From Actinomadura rupiterrae (GTDB lineage Bacteria; Actinomycetota; Actinomycetes; Streptosporangiales; Streptosporangiaceae): a stretch of DNA of 64,000 bases. The position numbers and the translations under genes are program-made. Location of the stretch: positions 930,001 to 994,000 of the forward strand of contig NZ_JAMZEA010000001.1 in assembly GCF_024172125.1 (NCBI RefSeq), given 5' to 3'. Of this stretch, positions 15,747 through 23,591 are shown piece after piece. The first letter of the stretch is position 1. Each line of letters begins with the position of its first letter. The notes beneath the pieces were generated by a model. The model saw only the letters and a program-made list of their open reading frames with translations, made no database searches and was not told the origin of the DNA.

Positions 15747-15747
15747 C

Positions 15748-15840
15748 CCGCCGTCCCGGTCCCGCCGTCCCGGGAGCCGCCGTCCCGGTCCCACCGTCCC
15801 GGGAGCCGCCGTCGCGGGCCCGCTGACCCGGGCCCGCTGA
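15748..15840. repeat. 29-bp tandem repeat (2.6 copies) followed by a 14-bp repeat (2 copies)
   Basis: Copies at 15748-15776 and 15777-15805 plus a partial, each containing CCGCCGTCCCGG twice, begin one base after the nucleoside hydrolase stop. GCCCGCTGACCCGG then occurs twice, with TGA at 15824 and 15838. The half-unit CCGCCGTCCCGGGAG reappears at 15928-15942 as the ribosome site of the next gene. The rest of the gap (15841-15913) is GC-rich without recognisable signals. Confidence 0.8.
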
Positions 15841-15913
15841 CCCGGTCGGACGGCGGGCCGGCCGGGAGGGGCGGGCCCGGTGACCCGGTGTTGTCGGGCG
15901 GGGACGGGCTGGC

Positions 15914-15942
15914 TAGCGTTTGAGGCACCGCCGTCCCGGGAG
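15914..15942 (+). promoter_or_regulatory. -10 TAGCGT and repeat-borne ribosome binding site
   Basis: TAGCGT (15914-15919) would start transcription near 15926. GGGAG (15938-15942), seven bases before the ATG at 15950, lies inside a copy of the 15-base repeat found downstream of the preceding gene. Confidence 0.5.
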
Positions 15943-15949
15943 CCGCCGC

Positions 15950-16399
15950 ATGTCCGTCCGCCGTTTCGCCGCCACCGCCACCGCCGCCGCACCACCCGAA
16001 CTGGTCTTCCAGCACCTGGCCGTCGCGGAGGCGTGGAACGCGTGGGGCTGGTTCCCGACCCGGTCCCGGCGCGTCCGGGACGGTGAGAAGGAGCCGGACG
16101 GTGTCGGCGCGGTAAGGCAGATCCTGCCCGCGCGGGAGCGGGTCGTGGCGTTCGAGCGGGCGACCCACTACGCCTACGTCGCCGAGTCGGGCCTGCCGAT
16201 CCGGCACTACCGGGCGGACGTCCGGCTCGCGGCGAGCGGCGGCAACACGGTGATCCGCTGGGGCGCGGAGATCGTCCCGCTGATCCCGGGCACGGGCGCG
16301 TTCACCGCCGCCCTGCTGCACCGGATGCTCGCCGACTTCGCCCGCCGGATCGCCCGGCACTGCGAGCACTGCCCGTCCGGCTGCCCCGGCCACCTGTGA
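15950..16399 (+). CDS. SRPBCC (START/Bet v1-fold) polyketide-cyclase-like protein
   Basis: 149 residues. The first strand and helix (ATATAAAPPELVFQHLAVAEAWNAWGWFP) and the strand run RVVAFERATHYAYVAESGLPIRHYRADVRLAASGGNTVIRWGAE match the SRPBCC cup fold, which binds hydrophobic ligands. The C-terminus is cysteine- and histidine-rich (HCEHCPSGCPGHL), which is unusual for this fold and could bind metal. ATG 15950 is chosen for its GGGAG site; a TTG 30 bases upstream coincides with the promoter and is unlikely. Function unknown. Confidence 0.75.
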   Translation: MSVRRFAATATAAAPPELVFQHLAVAEAWNAWGWFPTRSRRVRDGEKEPDGVGAVRQILPARERVVAFERATHYAYVAESGLPIRHYRADVRLAASGGNTVIRWGAEIVPLIPGTGAFTAALLHRMLADFARRIARHCEHCPSGCPGHL

Positions 16400-16417
16400 C
16401 GTCCGGGCCTCTGACAG

Positions 16418-16443
16418 CCCGCTGACAGCACGGGCTCAGCGGG
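16418..16443. terminator. Hairpin after the SRPBCC gene
   Basis: CCCGCTGA (16418-16425) pairs perfectly with TCAGCGGG (16436-16443) over a 10-base loop. Moderate stability and no U tract. Confidence 0.5.
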
Positions 16444-16518
16444 TCTCAGCGCCGTCTCACCCCGGTGTCAGGCGTCCCCCCGAAGCTGGTCGCGTACCTC
16501 AACGAAAGGGACGTGACC

Positions 16519-17691
16519 ATGACGAAGGTGCTGATCTCGGGGGCGAGCATCGCCGGGCCGACGCTGGCGTACTGGCTGGACCGGTACGGCTTCGAGGTGA
16601 CCGTGGTCGAGCGGGCGGACGGGTTCCGCCCCGGCGGGCAGGCGATCGACGTGCGCGGGTCCGCGCTCGGCGTCGCCGAGCGGATGGGCGTGCTGGACGA
16701 GATCCGCGCGCACGCCACGGACCTGCGCGGGATGTCGATCGTGGACGGTGACGGCGTCGAGCGCCACCGCAGCGAGGAGCACACGCTCAGCGGCGGCCCG
16801 ATCGACTCCCCCGACGTGGAGGTCCTCCGCGACGACCTGTCCGCGATCATCGTGAAGGCCGCGGGCGAGCGCGTCGAGTACGTCTTCGGCGACAGCGTGA
16901 CCGCCCTGGAGGACGGCCCGGACGGCGTCCGCGCCACCTTCGACAAGGCGCCGCCGCGCACGTTCGACATCGTCGTCGGCGCGGACGGCGTGCACTCCAC
17001 CACCCGCCGCCTCGTCTTCGGCCCGGACGCCGGCTTCACCCCGCTCGGCAGGACGGCGATCGCGGTCTGGACGATGCCGAACGTCCTCGGCCTGGACCGC
17101 TGGCAGATCGGCTGCTTCACCGGCGCGGACGGCATGACCGGCGCGATGGTCATGTCCGTCCGGGGCAACGCCGAGCTGCGCGCGTACGCGATGTTCGGCA
17201 AGCACTCCGCGGACATCCCCCGCGACGTCGCCGAGCAGAAGCGCCTGGTCGCCGAGGGGCTCGCGGAGGGCGGCTGGGAGATCCCCCGGCTCGTCGAGTA
17301 CATGTGGGACGCGCCGGACTTCCACTTCGACGCGCTCGCGCAGATCCACCTCGACCGCTGGTCGAAGGGCCGGGTCGTGCTGCTCGGCGACGCCGGGTAC
17401 TGCGGCTCGCCCGCGTCCGGGCAGGGCACGAGCATGGCGATGGTCGGCGCGTACGTCCTGGCGGGCGAGCTGAAGGCGGCGGACGGCGACCACGAGAAGG
17501 CGTTCGCCGCCTACGAGACCGAGCTGCGCGACTGGGTGGCGGCGAACCAGGCCTTCGCGCTCCGCGACCTCCCGAAGGAGGACGAGGCGCCCATGACCAA
17601 GGACATCCAGGAGTGGATCGAGGAGGCCGGCGCCGGCCTCGGCGACGACTTCGCCGCCGTGACCAACGCCATCGTCCTCAAGGACTACTGA
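16519..17691 (+). CDS. FAD-dependent aromatic-type monooxygenase (PHBH fold)
   Basis: 390 residues from ATG 16519, which has AAAGGGA 9 bases upstream. Dinucleotide-binding ISGASIAGPTLAYWL lies at 6-20 with VVERADGFRPGGQAID after it, the DG motif is VGADGVHSTTRR, and the GD motif is RVVLLGDAGYCGSPASGQGTSMAM. These are the three diagnostic motifs of class A flavoprotein hydroxylases, including TetX- and rebeccamycin-type enzymes. Substrate cannot be read from sequence. It stands alone, ending before the minus-strand response regulator. Confidence 0.88.
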   Translation: MTKVLISGASIAGPTLAYWLDRYGFEVTVVERADGFRPGGQAIDVRGSALGVAERMGVLDEIRAHATDLRGMSIVDGDGVERHRSEEHTLSGGPIDSPDVEVLRDDLSAIIVKAAGERVEYVFGDSVTALEDGPDGVRATFDKAPPRTFDIVVGADGVHSTTRRLVFGPDAGFTPLGRTAIAVWTMPNVLGLDRWQIGCFTGADGMTGAMVMSVRGNAELRAYAMFGKHSADIPRDVAEQKRLVAEGLAEGGWEIPRLVEYMWDAPDFHFDALAQIHLDRWSKGRVVLLGDAGYCGSPASGQGTSMAMVGAYVLAGELKAADGDHEKAFAAYETELRDWVAANQAFALRDLPKEDEAPMTKDIQEWIEEAGAGLGDDFAAVTNAIVLKDY

Positions 17692-17718
17692 CCGCCGCGC
17701 CGCCTCACGCGCGGCGGG

Positions 17719-18363
17719 TCAGACGAGGCGCCGGGCCGCGGCCCAGCGGGACAGCTCGTGCCGGTTCGACAGCTGGAGCTTGCGCAGGACGCTGCTGACG
17801 TGCGTCTCGACCGTCTTCACCGAGATGAACAGCTCCTTGGCGATCTCCTTGTAGGCGTAGCCGCGCGCGATCAGCCGCAGCACGTCCCGCTCCCGCTGGG
17901 TGATCTGGTCGAGCTCGGGATCGACGGACGGGACGTCCGTGGCGGCGAACGCGTCCAGCACGAACCCGGCCAGGCGCGGCGAGAACACCGCGTCGCCCTC
18001 GGCCACCCGGTCGATCGCGGCGGTCAGCTCCGGCCCGGAGATCGTCTTGGTCACGTAGCCGCGCGCGCCGCCGCGGACGACGCCGATCACGTCCTCGGCG
18101 GCGTCCGACACCGACAGCGCCAGGAACCGGGACGGCACCGCCCCGGTCAGCCGGCGCAGCACCTCGATGCCGCCGCCTCCGGGCAGGTGGACGTCCAGCA
18201 GCACGACGTCGGGCGTGGCGGCGCGGATCACCGCGACCGCCTCGTCCACGTCGCCCGCCTCCCCCACGATCTCGACCGACGCGCCCAGCTCGGCCTTCAC
18301 ACCCGTCCGGAACATCTGGTGGTCGTCCACCAGGACGACCCTGCGCAGCGGGGACTCGCTCAT
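17719..18363 (-). CDS. NarL/LuxR-type response regulator (LiaR-like)
   Basis: 214 residues. The receiver domain (1-125) has acidic pocket DD at 13-14, phospho-acceptor Asp57 (VVLLDVHLPGGGG) and Lys in GYVTKTIS. The LuxR helix-turn-helix (about 150-210) reads TQRERDVLRLIARGYAYKEIAKELF. It overlaps the stop of the sensor kinase gene by four bases (ATGA), so the pair is co-translated. With a PspC-type kinase and a divergent PspC/LiaF-like gene it probably forms an envelope-stress three-component system. Confidence 0.93.
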   Translation of the reverse strand: MSESPLRRVVLVDDHQMFRTGVKAELGASVEIVGEAGDVDEAVAVIRAATPDVVLLDVHLPGGGGIEVLRRLTGAVPSRFLALSVSDAAEDVIGVVRGGARGYVTKTISGPELTAAIDRVAEGDAVFSPRLAGFVLDAFAATDVPSVDPELDQITQRERDVLRLIARGYAYKEIAKELFISVKTVETHVSSVLRKLQLSNRHELSRWAAARRLV

Positions 18364-19997
18364 TGCCTTTTGATCTCCAAACGCACCTCGGTGCCGTCGC
18401 CCGGGGCCGTGCGGACCGTCGCCGTGCCGCCGTTGCGTTCCATACGTCCGATGATGGACCCCCGGACGCCCATCCTGTCGTCCGGGACGGCGTCCAGGTC
18501 GAATCCCTTGCCCCGGTCGCGGACGAAGATGGTCACGTCGTCGCCCTCGACCTCGGCGAACACCGACACGCTCTTGGTTCCCGAGTACTTCGCGGCGTTG
18601 ACCATGGCCTCGCGGGCGGCCTGCACGATCGCGCCGACGCGCTCGTCCAGCGGGCAGTCGCCGACGACGACGACCTCGATCTGCACGCCGTGCGCGTCCT
18701 CGACCTCGCCCGCGACGTCCTTGACGACGCTGGCGAAGGTGCCGCCCTCCTCGGGTTTCGGCTGGTAGAGCCAGGCGCGCAGGGTCCGCTCCTGGGACCG
18801 GGCGAGCCGCTGCACCTCGCCGGTGTCGTGCGCGTTGCGCTGAATCAGGGTGAGGGTGTGCAGCACCGAGTCATGGATGTGCGCGGCCAGCTCGGCGCGC
18901 TCCTGGGAGCGGATGCGCTCGTGCCGCTCGGCCTCCAGGTCCTGCCAGAGCCGCACCACCCAGGGGGTGACGATCACCGCGACACCGGTCGCGATCACCA
19001 GCATCGCGATCACCACGGACCGGGCCTGCGCGGCGTCCACGTTCCGGACCACGAAGCCGCCGATGCCGCCGACGACCAGCAGCAGGCCGAGGACGGTCCG
19101 CCACCAGCGCTGGCGCAGCGGCAGGACCCAGCGCTGCCGCTGGTCCCGGTCGGCCTGCTGCCACAGGATCGCGGCGCCGATCGCGCCCGCGACGAACGGC
19201 CAGAGCGCCACCTCGGTGAACCCGGCGCCCCAGGTCAGCATGGACAGGCCCGCCGCGACCGCGGTGTAGGCGAGCAGCTGCCGCCAGTCCCGCTGCGGCT
19301 TGGGGACGGTCGTCCCCGGGACCGGCTCGGGCGCCGGGGCGGACGCGACCAGCACCCAGAACGCGCCGTAGGCGGCCACGCCGATCCCGCTGGCGACCGT
19401 GAGCAGCACGAAGGCGGCCCGGACCAGCAGGACGTCGATGCCGAGGTGATCGGCCAGCCCGCGGCAAACCCCCGCGATCAACCGCCCCCGCCGCGCCCGC
19501 TCCAACCGCCCCGGCCGCCCACCGGCACCGCCCCCCGGCCCACCCGCAGCACCGGCCCCCGGACCGCCGACACCACCGGCCCCGGACCGGCCGCCAGCAC
19601 CGCCGCCCAGCCCGCCCGCAGCACCGCCACCCGGCGCACCCGCCGCACCGGCGGCCGAGCCGCCCGCTGCGCCGGCAGCCGAGCCACCCGCAGCACTAGC
19701 ACCCGGCGCACCCGCCGCACCAGCACCCGAGCCGCCCGCTGCACCAGCACCCGAGCCGCCCGCTGCACCAGCACCCGAGCCACCCGCAGCGCCGGCACCC
19801 GAGCCACCCGCCGCACCAGCACCCGGCCCGCCCGCAGCACCAGCAGCCGAGCCACCCGCAGCACCGGCACCCAGCCCGCCCGCTGCGTCGGCGGCAGGGC
19901 CGTCTGGAGCGGCGGGGGGCGCGGGGCCGGGGCCCGTTCCCGGGCCGGACGCCCCGCCGGCGTTGTCGTCGCGTTCTCCCACGTCAACGATCGTCAC
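18360..19997 (-). CDS. PspC-domain sensor histidine kinase with Gly/Ala octapeptide N-terminus
   Basis: 545 residues. After about 38 disordered residues come some 15 tandem octapeptides (residues 40-159, consensus GGSGAGAA; DNA 19521-19880, period 24). A PspC domain follows (RARRGRLIAGVCRGLADHLGID, about 168-225), then several transmembrane helices, and the HisKA_3 dimerisation helix with phospho-acceptor His in ELAAHIHDSVLHTLTLIQ. The HATPase_c domain has an AAREAMVNAAKYSG N-box, DRGKGF and MGVRGSIIGRM. GTG start at 19997; a second GTG at residue 6 is possible. Kinase for the adjacent regulator. The repeat is not part of the family; it may be a cytoplasmic spacer. Confidence 0.88.
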   Translation of the reverse strand: MTIVDVGERDDNAGGASGPGTGPGPAPPAAPDGPAADAAGGLGAGAAGGSAAGAAGGPGAGAAGGSGAGAAGGSGAGAAGGSGAGAAGGSGAGAAGAPGASAAGGSAAGAAGGSAAGAAGAPGGGAAGGLGGGAGGRSGAGGVGGPGAGAAGGPGGGAGGRPGRLERARRGRLIAGVCRGLADHLGIDVLLVRAAFVLLTVASGIGVAAYGAFWVLVASAPAPEPVPGTTVPKPQRDWRQLLAYTAVAAGLSMLTWGAGFTEVALWPFVAGAIGAAILWQQADRDQRQRWVLPLRQRWWRTVLGLLLVVGGIGGFVVRNVDAAQARSVVIAMLVIATGVAVIVTPWVVRLWQDLEAERHERIRSQERAELAAHIHDSVLHTLTLIQRNAHDTGEVQRLARSQERTLRAWLYQPKPEEGGTFASVVKDVAGEVEDAHGVQIEVVVVGDCPLDERVGAIVQAAREAMVNAAKYSGTKSVSVFAEVEGDDVTIFVRDRGKGFDLDAVPDDRMGVRGSIIGRMERNGGTATVRTAPGDGTEVRLEIKRQ

Positions 19998-20105
19998 ATG
20001 CGCGCGGCGCGTGCGCCATCCGGGAGATCCCCCAGGACGGCTCTCAGGGTCGGCTCAGGGGCGTCCCCGATACCGCACGCGAGGCGGGGAGGCCACGATG
20101 GTGGC

Positions 20106-21497
20106 ATGGACACCGATCAGCAGGGCGTCGGCACGACGCCTCCCGGGGGCGGGCTGCCCCGGCTGGCACGCCGCACCGAGGGGCGCTTCCTCGCTGGGGT
20201 GTGCTCCGGACTGGGCGCGAGCACGAGCATCGACCCGGTCGTCTACCGGGTCGGGTTCGGCGTCCTGACGCTGGCGCACGGGCAGGGCATCCTGCTCTAC
20301 ATCCTCGCCGTGCTGTTCATGCCGGACCGCGCGGCCGGCACGTCGGTGGCCGAGCGGCTGTTCCGGCGGCGCTTCGACGCGGCCGGGGTGCTGGCCATCA
20401 TCGGGCTGATGCTCTGCGCGAGCGTCGCGCTGAGCGTGATCGGCTCGGGCGTCTCGACGGACGCGATGGCGGTGCTGACGGTGTTCGGCCTGGTGCTGCT
20501 GGTGGCGCACGCCCGCGGCGTGAACCTGGTCGGCGTCGCCCGGACGCTGCCGGAGCGGCTGGCGGGCCACCCGCCGGAGACGCCCGCCGCGTCCGATTTC
20601 CGCGCCGCGCCGCCGAAGGGCGCGCCGCTGCCGGACGGCATGGTCGACCTCTCCACCCTCGGTTCGCCGGGCGCGGCGCGGGGCGGGACGTCCGCGCCGG
20701 GACGGCCCGCACCGGACGCGGACGACGTCCCGCCCGGGTACGGCGCGGACGCGCCACACGGGTACGGCCCGCACGCGCCTTCCGGGTACGGGCCGCACGG
20801 GCCTTCCGGGTACGGGCCGGACGCGGTCGATCTCGGTACTTACGGGGAGTGGGACCGGCCCTCACCCGCCGCTCGCCGCCGCGACCGGCGCAAATCGCCG
20901 CTGACCTGGCTCACGATCTGCCTTGCGGCCCTCGCGGGCGGGGTGGCGGCGGCGGCCGAACTGTCCGGATCGACCGACTGGGACGGCTGGACCGCCGTCC
21001 TCGCCACGGCGCTCGCCGTGGTCGGCGGAGGACTCCTGCTGGGCGTCCGCTTCCGGGTCCGGGGACTCGCGACCGTGGGCACGCTGCTCACGTTCGCCCT
21101 GTTGACGACGTCAGTAGCCGCGACGGCTCCACGCGGCGGGGAGTACGGGGACACCATGTGGCGACCGACGGACGCGGCCCAGGCCGCACGGGACTACCGC
21201 GTGACGATAGGCAACGGCACCCTCGACCTGACCGGCCTGTCGGTCCGTCCGGGCGAGCAGCTGGAGGTCTCGGCGGCCGTGTGGACGGGCCAGCTGAAGG
21301 TGGATTTGCCCGCGAACGCCCGGGTGAAGCTGGACGCGCGGGTCAAGATCGGTGACATCCGGATGGAGCGGCGGACGGTGAACGGCCCGAACGCGCGCCT
21401 CAACGAGGTGATCGAGCCGACGTCCGGCGGCAGCAACCCCGCCGTGATCACGCTCCGGATCCGCGGCACCCTGGGCGATGTGGAGCTGAACCGATGA
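20106..21497 (+). CDS. PspC/LiaF-like multi-pass membrane protein
   Basis: 463 residues from ATG 20106, preceded by CACGAT and six bases, a weak leaderless promoter. The PspC domain (about 24-80) has RRTEGRFLAGVCSGLGASTSID and a helix. Two further helices are followed by a cytoplasmic linker with four GYGP(H/D)-type repeats (PHGYGPHAPSGYGPHGPSGY), then three more helices. The C-terminal region from about 360 is beta-rich (DYRVTIGNGTLDLTGL...), like the LiaF/DUF-type solenoid that inhibits LiaS. Divergent from the PspC-type kinase, so probably its membrane modulator. Confidence 0.8.
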   Translation: MDTDQQGVGTTPPGGGLPRLARRTEGRFLAGVCSGLGASTSIDPVVYRVGFGVLTLAHGQGILLYILAVLFMPDRAAGTSVAERLFRRRFDAAGVLAIIGLMLCASVALSVIGSGVSTDAMAVLTVFGLVLLVAHARGVNLVGVARTLPERLAGHPPETPAASDFRAAPPKGAPLPDGMVDLSTLGSPGAARGGTSAPGRPAPDADDVPPGYGADAPHGYGPHAPSGYGPHGPSGYGPDAVDLGTYGEWDRPSPAARRRDRRKSPLTWLTICLAALAGGVAAAAELSGSTDWDGWTAVLATALAVVGGGLLLGVRFRVRGLATVGTLLTFALLTTSVAATAPRGGEYGDTMWRPTDAAQAARDYRVTIGNGTLDLTGLSVRPGEQLEVSAAVWTGQLKVDLPANARVKLDARVKIGDIRMERRTVNGPNARLNEVIEPTSGGSNPAVITLRIRGTLGDVELNR

Positions 21498-21709
21498 GCG
21501 GCGGGGACGGCAGCGGGAAGACCAGGCGGCGGCTGGACCTCGCCGCGCCGATCGGCGGCCTCTTCTTCCTCGCCGTCGCCGGCCTGTACGTCGCGGGCGC
21601 CGTCCGGGACCGTCCGGTCGGGGACCCCATGGTGGTCGCGGGCATCGTCCTGGTCGCGTGGGGCGTGGTCGGCATCGTCCAGCTGATCGTCCGCGCGAAC
21701 CGGCACTGA
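21494..21709 (+). CDS. Small two-helix membrane protein
   Basis: 71 residues, ATG overlapping the previous stop by four bases (ATGA). A basic N-terminus is followed by two hydrophobic helices (about 17-35 and 46-65) separated by RDRPVGDP. No family recognised; coupling to the PspC/LiaF-like gene suggests an accessory of that system. Its stop codon is in the first unit of a 23-bp tandem repeat. Confidence 0.75.
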   Translation: MSGGDGSGKTRRRLDLAAPIGGLFFLAVAGLYVAGAVRDRPVGDPMVVAGIVLVAWGVVGIVQLIVRANRH

Positions 21710-21786
21710 GCACCCGCGCCGCCCGGCGCTGAGCGCCCGCGCGAACCGGCGCTGAGCACCTGCGCCGCCCGGCGCTGAGCGCCCGC
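21695..21786. repeat. 23-bp tandem repeat, 4 full copies plus a partial, across a stop codon
   Basis: Units at 21695-21717, 21718-21740, 21741-21763 and 21764-21786, with common core CCCGGCGCTGAGCgCC and a degenerate fifth copy. The first TGA (21707-21709) is the real stop of the small membrane protein. The copied TGAs at 21730, 21753 and 21776 fall successively in the other frames. Confidence 0.88.
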
Positions 21787-21871
21787 ACCGCCCGGTGCTC
21801 GGTGCCGGTGTGAGGACGATCACCCCGCTCCGGGGGAACAAGTAAACCAGACATTACGGTTAACTTGCGAC

Positions 21872-21958
21872 GTGAGGTTCTCCGAGAAGAAGGTTTGGCT
21901 GGTGGCCAGGCTGCACGTGGATCTGTGCCGCCTCGCCAGCGTGCTGTGTCGCGCCTGA
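21872..21958 (+). CDS. Leader peptide with cysteine codons, probable attenuator of the downstream symporter
   Basis: 28 codons from GTG 21872. The C-terminal half reads RLHVDLCRLASVLCRA and stops at TGA 21956-21958. This HVDLCR-A-S-xxCR pattern is that of the actinobacterial putative leader peptides that precede sulfur-metabolism genes. TAACTT (21861-21866), five bases before the GTG in an unusually A/T-rich stretch, could be the -10 of a leaderless transcript. It lies 183 bp upstream of an SDF-family symporter. By analogy with mycobacterial cysteine-responsive leaders, ribosome stalling at the Cys codons would control expression of that gene. Confidence 0.75.
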   Translation: MRFSEKKVWLVARLHVDLCRLASVLCRA

Positions 21959-22141
21959 CGCGGCCCCTCGCCCTCTCTCGTCCCCTTTCACCCGCCGCCC
22001 ACGGACCGCGCGTGACCGCGCGCGCCCACGGACCGTGCCTCCCTGTGCACTTCCGGATCCGGGCGTTTCCGTAACCCGTCCAGGTACCGGCCCACGCCCG
22101 GCGCCCGGCGGACGCGGGTGAGCATCCCTGGAGCTCTCTCT
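21959..22141 (+). promoter_or_regulatory. Leader region with hairpin between leader peptide and symporter
   Basis: A CGCGCG-TGAC-CGCGCG hairpin (22007-22022) is flanked by direct repeats CCCACGGACCG (21998-22008 and 22025-22035). A C/T-rich tract (21971-21990) precedes it. Probable attenuator arm; alternative pairings need folding software. Confidence 0.45.
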
Positions 22142-23467
22142 GTGAACCTGCGCGTCTGGAAGTGGCAGTTCTGGCAGCAGATCGTGCTGTCGCTCGTGCT
22201 CGGCGTCGCCGTCGGCGCCGCCATCAACAACCTCTCGTCGGACGGCGGCAAGGTCGCCACCGACTGGCTGGACCCCTTCGGCGACGTCTACGTTTCGCTG
22301 CTGAAGATCGTCGTCGTGCCGCTGGTGTTCGCCGCGATCGTGGTCAGCATCGGCAAGCTGCGCAACGTCGGCAACGTCGTCCGCCTCACCGGCAAGACCC
22401 TCGGCTGGTTCGTCGTCACCTCGGCGATCTCCACCGCGGTCGGCCTGGCCGTGGCGTTCCTGATCAACCCCGGCAAGGGGCTCGGGCAGCTCGCGAGCGA
22501 GAAGACCGAGACCGACCCGGTCACCTGGACCCAGGTCCTGCACAACCTGTTCCCGTCCAACATCGTCAAGGCGATGTCGGAGGGCAACGTGCTCGGCGTG
22601 GTGACCTTCGCGGTGCTGTTCGGCGCGGCGCTGGTCGCGGTCGGCGAGCGCGGCGAGCGGATCACCGCCCTGGTGGACGACCTGTACGGCGTGATGCAGA
22701 AGATCGTCTGGTGGGTCGTGCGGCTCACCCCGGTCGGCTCGTTCTTCCTGATCGGCTCGGTCGTGGCGACCTACGGGCCGTCCACGCTGTCCCCGCTGGC
22801 CAAGTTCACCGGCGCGATCTACCTGGCCGTCGCGATCATGCTGCTGGTCGGCTACCCGATCCTGCTGCGGGTGTTCGGCCGCGTCTCGCCGATCCGCTTC
22901 TACCGCAACTCCTGGCCGGCGCTGCAGTTCGCGTTCGTCTCCTCGTCCTCGATGGCGACGCTGCCGATAGCGCAGCGGGTGCAGATCGAGCGCAACGGTG
23001 TCCAGCCCGAGTACGCCAGCTTCGCCCAGCCGCTCGGCGCGACCATCAAGTTCGACGGCTGCGGCGCGATCTACCCGGCGGTCGCGGCGGTCTTCGTCGC
23101 CCAGTACATGCACCTGCACCTGGGCCTGGCCGACTACCTGCTGATCGCGCTCGCCGCGGTGATCGGGCAGCTCGGCACCGGCGGCACGCCCGGCCCGGCG
23201 CTGGTCGCGCTGACCCTGACGCTGACCACGGTCGGCCTGCCGCTCACCGCGGTCGGCTACCTGATCGCCATCGACAAGATCATCGACATGGCCCGCACCA
23301 CGCTGAACGTGGCCGGCCAGATCGCGATCCCGGTCATCGTGTCCCGCTCGGAGAAGCTCCTCGACGAGGACCTCTTCAACGCGCCCAAGGGCGACCTCGG
23401 CACCGCCCCGCGCAAGGACGAGGCCGACGCCCCGGTCCAGCGCGAAACGGTCCCCGTCCCCGCCTGA
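22142..23467 (+). CDS. Sodium/proton:dicarboxylate or amino-acid symporter (SDF/DAACS family)
   Basis: 441 residues from GTG 22142, which has GGAG eight bases upstream; GTG 22118 would add eight residues but lacks a site. About eight hydrophobic helices are visible, with the serine-rich re-entrant loop SSSSMATLP, the PLGATIKFDGCG segment and GQLGTGGTPGPALVAL. IDKIIDMARTTLNVAGQ matches the substrate/ion-binding helix. The family imports C4-dicarboxylates, glutamate or, as TcyP, L-cystine. The cysteine-rich leader peptide upstream makes cystine uptake an attractive inference, but the sequence does not prove it. A strong terminator follows. Confidence 0.9.
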   Translation: MNLRVWKWQFWQQIVLSLVLGVAVGAAINNLSSDGGKVATDWLDPFGDVYVSLLKIVVVPLVFAAIVVSIGKLRNVGNVVRLTGKTLGWFVVTSAISTAVGLAVAFLINPGKGLGQLASEKTETDPVTWTQVLHNLFPSNIVKAMSEGNVLGVVTFAVLFGAALVAVGERGERITALVDDLYGVMQKIVWWVVRLTPVGSFFLIGSVVATYGPSTLSPLAKFTGAIYLAVAIMLLVGYPILLRVFGRVSPIRFYRNSWPALQFAFVSSSSMATLPIAQRVQIERNGVQPEYASFAQPLGATIKFDGCGAIYPAVAAVFVAQYMHLHLGLADYLLIALAAVIGQLGTGGTPGPALVALTLTLTTVGLPLTAVGYLIAIDKIIDMARTTLNVAGQIAIPVIVSRSEKLLDEDLFNAPKGDLGTAPRKDEADAPVQRETVPVPA

Positions 23468-23483
23468 CGCCCCTCCCGAACCG

Positions 23484-23519
23484 AACGGCCCCGCGCCCCC
23501 ACCCGGACGCGGGGCCGTT
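23484..23519 (+). terminator. Strong hairpin terminator after the symporter
   Basis: AACGGCCCCGCG (23484-23495) pairs perfectly with CGCGGGGCCGTT (23508-23519), 12-base loop, followed by TCC. Confidence 0.8.
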
Positions 23520-23591
23520 CCACGTCTCCAGACCCGTCCCACAGTCTCAGCGCCGTCACGCACGCAAAACTCCCCCACACCCGCCCAAGCC

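Noticed and set aside
21865-22074. 69-residue protein in another frame over the leader peptide
   Set aside because: The overlapping 28-codon frame ends with the recognised HVDLCR leader motif; the longer frame has no family content.
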